From the NCBI GenBank assembly GCA_905479685.1, contig CAJQNJ010000061.1, positions 1 to 42,709 on the forward strand: a DNA stretch of 42,709 nt, written 5' to 3'. The notes beneath the pieces were generated by a model. It had not been told where the DNA came from. It ran no database searches and saw nothing but the letters and a program-made list of their open reading frames with translations. Below, one piece after another: positions 36,634 through 42,709 of the stretch. The translations under genes were made by a program, and so were the position numbers. The stretch's first letter is position 1; each line of letters opens with the position of its first letter. Source of the stretch: an uncultured Acidimicrobiales bacterium (lineage in GTDB: Bacteria; Actinomycetota; Acidimicrobiia; Acidimicrobiales; SHLQ01).

Positions 36634-37117
36634 CTACTTCTTCGTCGGGCCCGTACGGTCGGCGTCGTTCCACCTCGGCAAACCCGAAGGTCTCGTGAAA
36701 TCGATGAGACCTCGGGTTGTCCGGGATGGTGTTCACCTCGGCGGTGAGGACTGGTTTGCCGCCGCCAACAGCCCAGGATTCGAACGCGCGATAGAGGTCC
36801 GGGCCAAATCCGTTGCCGCGTACGCGTTCTGAAAGGGCAATTCGATCGACATAGGCGAACGCGTCATGTCGATCGGCGAACCAGCGGTAGTTGGGACTCG
36901 TGTACGCATGTGCGAATTCGTCGAGCCCGATGAGAAACCCCACGACATCGCCGCCGTGCTCCACTACAGCGAAGAACCGTGCGATCTGTTCGAAAAGAGC
37001 GAGCTTGGCCGCATCCATTTCGCCGACCTCTGGTACACATTCGAGATTGATTCGTAATACGGCTTCGGCGTCGCCGGGCTGATAGGCACGCATACGTGGA
37101 TCATAGGTTGCGATCAC
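36608..37117 (-). CDS. GNAT family N-acetyltransferase
   Basis: MRAYQPGDAEAVLRINLECVPEVG...ERVRGNGFGPDLYRAFESWA...NPRSHRFHETFGFAEVERR. Confidence 0.9.
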   Translation of the reverse strand: MIATYDPRMRAYQPGDAEAVLRINLECVPEVGEMDAAKLALFEQIARFFAVVEHGGDVVGFLIGLDEFAHAYTSPNYRWFADRHDAFAYVDRIALSERVRGNGFGPDLYRAFESWAVGGGKPVLTAEVNTIPDNPRSHRFHETFGFAEVERRRPYGPDEEVAMYEKLLE

Positions 37118-37122
37118 GCGAG

Positions 37123-37136
37123 AGGACCTTCGTCAC
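37123..37136 (+). promoter_or_regulatory. Weaker DosR/DevR-like box
   Basis: AGGACCTTCGTCAC; centre 43.5 nt upstream of the ATG at 37173; CAGGCT hexamer 24 nt downstream. Confidence 0.5.
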
Positions 37137-37172
37137 TGTTGGCCGATGCGTTCGAGACGCAGGCTTGGTCAT

Positions 37173-38054
37173 ATGACTTCCTCTCAGACAGCGATCGTCG
37201 TTGGTTTGGATGGTTCGGACGAGTCGAGATCCGCGCTCACGTGGGCCGTGGAGAACTCGAATTCGAACGAAACCATCCACATCGTGCATGCGTTTTCCCC
37301 AATTGCAGAGCTCGCCATGGCCGCCGTGCAGCAGGACTGGGGGCCACACCGAGACCGACTCACGCGAGCCCTCGAGCAGGAGTGGGTTGCAGAGGCCCGA
37401 TTGAGTGGGGCTGCATTGTACACATCGGTTGTCGACGACGACCCGGTCGATGCAATCCTCTCGAAGGCGCTGACAGTAGACGCACGAATGATCGTGGTCG
37501 GACGCCACGGTTCAGGGTTCAGTCGAACGCTGGGAAGTGTCGCCCGAGGTCTTCTCCATGCACTCCCGGTCCCGGTTGTGGTAGCGGTAGATGAGTCCGC
37601 CCGGTCGGAGAGTTCTACGTCGGGCGCAGTTCTGGCGTGTTTGGGATATGGACGTGCGGCGCGGTCCGTCCAGAGTTGGGCGTCTGACTTCGCCGGATCT
37701 CATCATCGATCGCTCGACCTCCTGCACGTTGTCGGGTTTCGGCCATTCGTTCCCCTGGACTCGCCATCGGACATGCTTGGCTCGTACCTCGGCGCGGAGA
37801 CCGCAATCGAATGGGCCAACACAGAGTTGCAAGATCGATCCGAGGAGATCGCCATCGATCACCCCGCGCTCTCGGTGAACTGTCGCGTGGGTCGGGGATC
37901 TGTGGTCAAACGCGTCATCGAATATGGCGCAGATGCCTCTCTCATCGTTCTCGGAGAAGGACACACCGAGGTGATCACTCGCAACATGTTTGCATCGAGA
38001 ACGCTCAGCATCATCAACGGTGCGGACGTGGCGGTGGCGGTCGTACCTGCATAG
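37173..38054 (+). CDS. Universal stress protein, two USP domains
   Basis: TAIVVGLDGSDESRSALTWAVENSNSNETIHIVHAF...MIVVGRHGSGFSRTLGSVARGLLHALPVPVVVAVDES... Confidence 0.92.
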   Translation: MTSSQTAIVVGLDGSDESRSALTWAVENSNSNETIHIVHAFSPIAELAMAAVQQDWGPHRDRLTRALEQEWVAEARLSGAALYTSVVDDDPVDAILSKALTVDARMIVVGRHGSGFSRTLGSVARGLLHALPVPVVVAVDESARSESSTSGAVLACLGYGRAARSVQSWASDFAGSHHRSLDLLHVVGFRPFVPLDSPSDMLGSYLGAETAIEWANTELQDRSEEIAIDHPALSVNCRVGRGSVVKRVIEYGADASLIVLGEGHTEVITRNMFASRTLSIINGADVAVAVVPA

Positions 38055-38074
38055 CCACCACCACCACTGCCCGA

Positions 38075-40600
38075 TCAGTGCGAGATGGCGTCGAGCACAT
38101 TCAGCTTGCCGGCCCGGCGAGCTGGCATGAATCCTGCAACAAGGCCGACGCCGATCGCAACGGCGACAAGTAGTGCGAGTTGCAGCCACGGGAGAGCGAG
38201 ACGATTCAAGATCTCATCCGGGGTCGCAATCACCACCAGGACGCCGAACACGACACCGACAGCTGCCCCGAGCAGAGCCCCCACGCCCGACACGATCGCC
38301 GCTTCCCAGCGAACCATACGGTGCATCTGGGAGCGAGTCATACCAACCGCACGGAGGAGCCCGAGCTCACGAGTCCGTTCGAAGATCGACAGCGCCATGG
38401 TGTTGATGATCCCGATGAAGGCGATGAGAATCGCCAGGCCGAGGAAGCCGGTGAGGATGTACAACAGCTGATCGACTTGACCGCTGATGCTCTCCTGGTA
38501 CTCCCCGGTCGATTGCGCAACAAGCTGGGGAAAGGCCGCCCGTATGGCATCCATGTCCGCAGCTGCTTGTTCGGTGGTGGAACCTTCGACGATCGAGGCT
38601 GCAATCCAGTCGAAGTTGTCCTGGTCACCAATGGTGTTCCACCGAGCATCGGTGACAAGGATTCCTTCGAAGATCGTGCCATCCGAAAAGAGCGCAACGA
38701 TCTCCAGATCTTTGGTCGATCCGTCGGCCAGTTCGACTGCAGCCGAGTCGCCGACACCGAGGCCCAATGTGTCCGAGAGGTTTTCTCGCATGGCCATCGT
38801 GTCGTCGTTGAGGTCGGCATACGAACCGTCCACAAGGCCGAGGTCGAACGACGCGTCGAGCTGGTCGAGAGGAAGTGTTGACACATCGCTGTCTTCCCCG
38901 TTCACATCCGTGCCCCAGTTCTTGATCGGAGTGATGCTCGTCAGGTGCTCAGCGGACTCCATCTCTCCCGCGACCGCTTCGGGCACCAAGCCGGCATCGC
39001 TCGACGGGAAGGCGGCATAGTCAGCCTGAACAGTGGTCTCGAGAAGTGCGTTGAGGTCGTTCTTGAGGGTTTGACCCACGACGAATGCCATCGAGACCAG
39101 TGAGAGTCCGATCATGAGCGCAGCGGCCGTAGTGGCGGTGCGCTTCGGGTTTCGAGCCGCATTCTCCTTCGCCAGCGAGCCAGGTTTGCGGTAGATCTTC
39201 GAGATCGGCGCGCCCAGCGTGCGCGAAATTGGCGCTGCGACCAATGGACTGAGCAACGTGATGCCGATGAACAACAACGCCGCTCCACCGCCGAGCAAGC
39301 CCAAGAGGGTCGCCGTGCTGTCGATGCCTCCAAAGAGCGCGAATCCGGTGAACCCAGCCCCTGCCAGAGCCAGGACGCCGCCGATCAACAGCGAACGCCG
39401 ACCTCCGGCGAGATCGGAACCATCATTACCTGAGATAGCCGTGACCGGAGCGGTTCGACCAGCCTTTCGAGCAGGTACCCAGGCAGAGATCATCGTCACG
39501 CCGATACCCACACCAAGACCGATCACAATGGTCGCGATCGAGAGCGGCTTGTCGAAGTCGGGTAGCCCAGCGCCGATCGCGTTCAGAGCCGCCTCGAGGC
39601 CGTACGCCAAGCCGAGGCCGATGCCCAGTCCGACCGACGATGCTGCCAATCCAACTACGAACGCCTCGCCGAGAACCGCGCGTTGCACCTGTTTGGGTGT
39701 GGCGCCGATCGCCCGGAGAAGCCCGAGTTCTCGGACTCGTTGACTCATCACGATGTTGAAGGTGTTGGCGATGATGAAGACCGAGACAAACAGGGCCACG
39801 ATCGCGAACGCCCGAAGGACCCAGGCGAAGATGCTGATGAACGAATTGAACTCGGCGCTCTGTGCAGCGTTCAGGTCTGCGGTGTCCTGCGTGACGTAGT
39901 TCGGTCCCATGATGCCTTCGACATCGACTCGGACGTTGCCGATGTCTCGACTGCCGTCGGTCGCGATCGCCACATCCGAGAAGTTCTCCCGGTCGAAGAG
40001 CACCTCGGCTTCCTCGGTCTCGAATGCGATCAGCACAGCGCCATTGGTCTGGTTGTCCGCACCGAAGCGGAACGTTCCAACGAGCTCGGCCGTCGTGCGC
40101 CCCTCTTGTGTCGGAACCACGAGGTCATAGGTCTCGCCAACAACGAAACCGTTGTCAGCCGCAGCGTCCATGTCGAGCACCCACTCACCAGGACCTTCTG
40201 GAGCCCGACCTGTCTCGATGGTCGTGGGGTTCAACTGTCCATCTGTCGTCCAGCTGAAGGCGATCACGGGTGGACCAGATGGCTGGACAACGGTGCCGTC
40301 TGGACGAATCGGCAGAACCGTGTTGTCGTCTGCGCTGTGTTGGCCCTCTGCCACTCGTACACCGTCGATCGTCGAGATCGCCTCGACCTCTTCCGAGGTC
40401 AGCGGGACGTCTGCGTCAGGACTGACCTGAAGGTCCGTTCCCTGTGTGATCTCGGCAGCGAGGTCGCCGAAGGAATCTTGAAGGCCATCGCTCAAGATGT
40501 TCGCCGCCGAAATGAATCCCACGCCGAGCACGATCGCCAGCGCAGTCAGGGCAAGCCGAATCTTGTTGGCTGCCACGTTCTTCTTCGTGATGTTCCACAT
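38075..40600 (-). CDS. ABC transporter permease, FtsX/MacB-like
   Basis: 841 aa; NKIRLALTALAIVLGVGFISAANILSDGL; two FtsX domains (VMSQRVRELGLLRAIGATPKQVQRAVLGEA, IFERTRELGLLRAVGMTRSQMHRMVRWEA). Confidence 0.95.
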   Translation of the reverse strand: MWNITKKNVAANKIRLALTALAIVLGVGFISAANILSDGLQDSFGDLAAEITQGTDLQVSPDADVPLTSEEVEAISTIDGVRVAEGQHSADDNTVLPIRPDGTVVQPSGPPVIAFSWTTDGQLNPTTIETGRAPEGPGEWVLDMDAAADNGFVVGETYDLVVPTQEGRTTAELVGTFRFGADNQTNGAVLIAFETEEAEVLFDRENFSDVAIATDGSRDIGNVRVDVEGIMGPNYVTQDTADLNAAQSAEFNSFISIFAWVLRAFAIVALFVSVFIIANTFNIVMSQRVRELGLLRAIGATPKQVQRAVLGEAFVVGLAASSVGLGIGLGLAYGLEAALNAIGAGLPDFDKPLSIATIVIGLGVGIGVTMISAWVPARKAGRTAPVTAISGNDGSDLAGGRRSLLIGGVLALAGAGFTGFALFGGIDSTATLLGLLGGGAALLFIGITLLSPLVAAPISRTLGAPISKIYRKPGSLAKENAARNPKRTATTAAALMIGLSLVSMAFVVGQTLKNDLNALLETTVQADYAAFPSSDAGLVPEAVAGEMESAEHLTSITPIKNWGTDVNGEDSDVSTLPLDQLDASFDLGLVDGSYADLNDDTMAMRENLSDTLGLGVGDSAAVELADGSTKDLEIVALFSDGTIFEGILVTDARWNTIGDQDNFDWIAASIVEGSTTEQAAADMDAIRAAFPQLVAQSTGEYQESISGQVDQLLYILTGFLGLAILIAFIGIINTMALSIFERTRELGLLRAVGMTRSQMHRMVRWEAAIVSGVGALLGAAVGVVFGVLVVIATPDEILNRLALPWLQLALLVAVAIGVGLVAGFMPARRAGKLNVLDAISH

Positions 40601-40627
40601 GGTCGTTCTCCCCTCCGGAAATGTCGC

Positions 40628-41464
40628 TCAGCGGCCAGATGCTGTGCGAAGGGTGGACAGAATCGAATCGGTGTCGGGGTCACGCAGCTCGGACACGATT
40701 TGTCCATCGGCGAGGAACAACACGCGGTCGGCGTACGAGGCGGCAACCGGGTCATGGGTGACCATGACGATGGTCTGGCCGTACTCGCGAACCGCGCGAC
40801 GCATGAAATCGAGAATCCCGGCGCCGGTGTGGCTGTCCAGGTTTCCGGTCGGCTCGTCGGCGAACACGACCTCTGGTCGCGAGGCGAGGGCTCGAGCTAC
40901 GGCAACACGTTGCTGTTGACCGCCAGAGAGTTCGTTCGGCTTGTGCCCCAGCCGGTCGATGAGATCAACAGCGCGCACGACCTCGTCGAGCCACTCTGGG
41001 TCTGGCCTGGTGTTTCCCAGATCGAGCGGGAGCGTGATGTTCTCCTCTGCAGTGAGGGTTGGAATGAGGTTGAACGCTTGGAACACAAAGCCGATCTTGG
41101 TGCGTCGAAGCAACGTCAGGTCCTTCTCCGAGAGCTTCGAAAGATCTGTGTCACCGATGATCACTCGCCCTGAGCTGAGCCGATCGAGCCCTGCCAGTGA
41201 GTGCATCAACGTCGACTTGCCCGAGCCAGACGGACCCATGATTGCGGTGAACTCAGCGGCAGAGAATGAGACGTCAACGGCGTCGAGTGCCGTGACCTGG
41301 GTGTCGCCGTCGCCGTACACCTTTGTTGCGCCTTCGGTTCGTGCTGCGACTGCTGTTCGCACCGGCGCTTCCATGACCAACATTTCGTCCTCCACATCAG
41401 GTGACGCCACGGAATGTGATGTCACCTGTTCCATCGTGCGGGACGCAACTCGCGACGTCGTCAC
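40628..41464 (-). CDS. ABC transporter ATP-binding protein, LolD/MacB-like
   Basis: IMGPSGSGKSTLMHSLAGLDRLSSGRVIIGDTDLS; NELSGGQQQRVAVARALASRPEVVFADEPTGNLDS. Confidence 0.95.
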   Translation of the reverse strand: MTTSRVASRTMEQVTSHSVASPDVEDEMLVMEAPVRTAVAARTEGATKVYGDGDTQVTALDAVDVSFSAAEFTAIMGPSGSGKSTLMHSLAGLDRLSSGRVIIGDTDLSKLSEKDLTLLRRTKIGFVFQAFNLIPTLTAEENITLPLDLGNTRPDPEWLDEVVRAVDLIDRLGHKPNELSGGQQQRVAVARALASRPEVVFADEPTGNLDSHTGAGILDFMRRAVREYGQTIVMVTHDPVAASYADRVLFLADGQIVSELRDPDTDSILSTLRTASGR

Positions 41465-41516
41465 GCCACAGGACGGTCTGTGAGGTCGTCACAAGGGAGG
41501 CCTTTGGGCGATGAGA

Positions 41517-41535
41517 TGGTCCTCCGAAAGGACCA
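41517..41535 (-). terminator. Hairpin between radA and the ABC exporter genes (possible terminator)
   Basis: Minus strand TGGTCCT-TTCGG-AGGACCA; no clear U-tract. A second small hairpin TCAGGG-ttct-CCCTGA lies at 41554..41569. Confidence 0.4.
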
Positions 41536-41576
41536 CGACCCCTACTCCCCTCGTCAGGGTTCTCCCTGAGATGACC

Positions 41577-42709
41577 TCAGAACTCGTTCGGACGAAGCGG
41601 GCGGACAACGGTCCAATCAACATCATCGAACCCATCGAGCGATTGTGTGGTTCGGGTTCGTCGGGCGGGCGCATGCGCGAGGCCGTTGTTACCGAGCATG
41701 CCTGTCAGATGTAGCGCCTCTCCAATCGATTCGGCGCGTAGACCGATGATGCCATCTGGGGTCGGTGGTGCCCCGGCGGGGATCACGGCCTTGGTGAATC
41801 CAACCCGTGCTGCCTCGGCCAACCGCCGCTCGGTCTGTGCCGATTGACGAAGCTCGCCGGCGAGACCGATCTCGCCACATGCGACGAGACCGGGGTCGAG
41901 TGGATGCCCGGTGATCGACGAAGCAAGCGCCAGGGCGAGACCCAAATCGGCAGCAGGTTCGCTGATCTTGACGCCGCCGATGGCCGAAGTGAACACGTCG
42001 GTCTTGGAAAAACCGATCTCCGTGCGGCGCTCCAGCACGGCGATGATCAGCGAGAGGCGTCCGCTGTCGACGCCTTGGGCTGACCGGCGGGGTGACGGAA
42101 GGTTCGACTTCGCAACGAGGGCCTGCACCTCAACGAGTAGCGGTCGGTGGCCGTCGAGTGTCGGTACGACAATCGAACCAGCGACGCCCTTGGCACGGTC
42201 GACGAGGAAGAGCCGACTCGGATCGTCGACGGACTCGAGCCCCGAGCCCATCATCTCGAAGACTCCGAGCTCGTCGGTGGCTCCGAAGCGATGTTTCGCA
42301 GCCCGAAGCAATCGCAGTGCATGGTGACGGTCACCCTCGAACTCGAGCACCGTGTCGACAACATGTTCGAGCGCTCGCGGCCCGGCGAGGCCACCTTCCT
42401 TGGTGACGTGGCCAACCAGGACGGTGGTCATCGAGCGGCGCTTCGCCTCTTGCACGAGTCGGTGTGCGCAGTGTCGAACCTGACCCACCGATCCCGGTGC
42501 AGAACGAAGGTCGGTGTCGAGAATGGTCTGAATCGAATCGACGACCACATAGTCGGGTTTCAACTCATCACAATGGCTGAGAACGGCCGCAAGCGATGTT
42601 TCCGAGACGAGCCACAAGTTGTCGACGACCGCCCCAAGACGTTCGGCCCGGAGGCGTACTTGGCCAGCAGACTCCTCGGCTGCGACGTAGAGACATGTCT
42701 TGCCCTTCG
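41577..42709 (-). CDS. radA: DNA repair protein RadA (5' end beyond window)
   Basis: CLYVAAEESAGQVRLRAERLGAVVDNLWLVSETS...VVDSIQTI...VGHVTKEGGLAGPRALEHVVDTVLEFEGDRHHALRLLRAAKHRFGATDELGVFEM..., including the RadA KNRFG-like motif (here KHRFG). Confidence 0.96.
   Translation of the reverse strand, partial: KGKTCLYVAAEESAGQVRLRAERLGAVVDNLWLVSETSLAAVLSHCDELKPDYVVVDSIQTILDTDLRSAPGSVGQVRHCAHRLVQEAKRRSMTTVLVGHVTKEGGLAGPRALEHVVDTVLEFEGDRHHALRLLRAAKHRFGATDELGVFEMMGSGLESVDDPSRLFLVDRAKGVAGSIVVPTLDGHRPLLVEVQALVAKSNLPSPRRSAQGVDSGRLSLIIAVLERRTEIGFSKTDVFTSAIGGVKISEPAADLGLALALASSITGHPLDPGLVACGEIGLAGELRQSAQTERRLAEAARVGFTKAVIPAGAPPTPDGIIGLRAESIGEALHLTGMLGNNGLAHAPARRTRTTQSLDGFDDVDWTVVRPLRPNEF

Noticed and set aside
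39683-41173. 496-aa plus-strand ORF antisense to the ABC permease/ATPase
   Set aside because: Shadow ORF in high-GC DNA; both opposite-strand genes have unequivocal family motifs.
1-42709. CRISPR arrays, prophage/transposon genes, tRNA or rRNA genes, restriction or toxin-antitoxin loci
   Set aside because: No direct-repeat/spacer periodicity, integrase/transposase motifs, tRNA-like cloverleaf or rRNA signatures were recognised when reading; a tRNAscan/Infernal run would be needed to exclude small RNAs fully.

Overview
This window looks chromosomal and actinobacterial. High GC, a full conservon and mycobacterial-type DevR/USP genes suggest an Acidimicrobiia-like lineage, but that is inference. 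It holds about 38 protein-coding genes and no rRNA, tRNA, CRISPR array or transposon that I could support. Recognisable genes include ABC-2 transporter parts, a phosphohexomutase, deoD, ppc, an MFS transporter, an aldo/keto reductase, an RlmG-like methyltransferase, a CbbX/SpoVK-like AAA ATPase, a di-heme lipoprotein, cvnABCD-type genes, xylB, an RTX-repeat 5'-nucleotidase, a MarR-thiolase-SDR cluster, deoA/deoC, a DevR-like regulator with four universal stress proteins, an LAxTG surface protein, a MacB-like ABC exporter and partial radA. Two observations stand out. (1) Two ORFs on the minus strand (10705..10199 and 10195..9800) read as ONE selenoprotein of the GrdB/PrdB-like reductase family. 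They are joined by an in-frame TGA giving U-P-V-C, followed by a 7-bp hairpin with a G in its 5-nt apical loop, as expected of a bacterial SECIS. (2) A DosR/DevR-like dormancy cluster (about 27.6-38.0 kb) has five near-identical promoter modules: a GGGACCTTSGGCCC-like 14-mer followed 24-25 nt later by an nAnnnT hexamer. These lie upstream of universal stress proteins, a DUF5671-like membrane protein and a 104-aa unknown protein. All family calls come from motif recognition; no searches were run.
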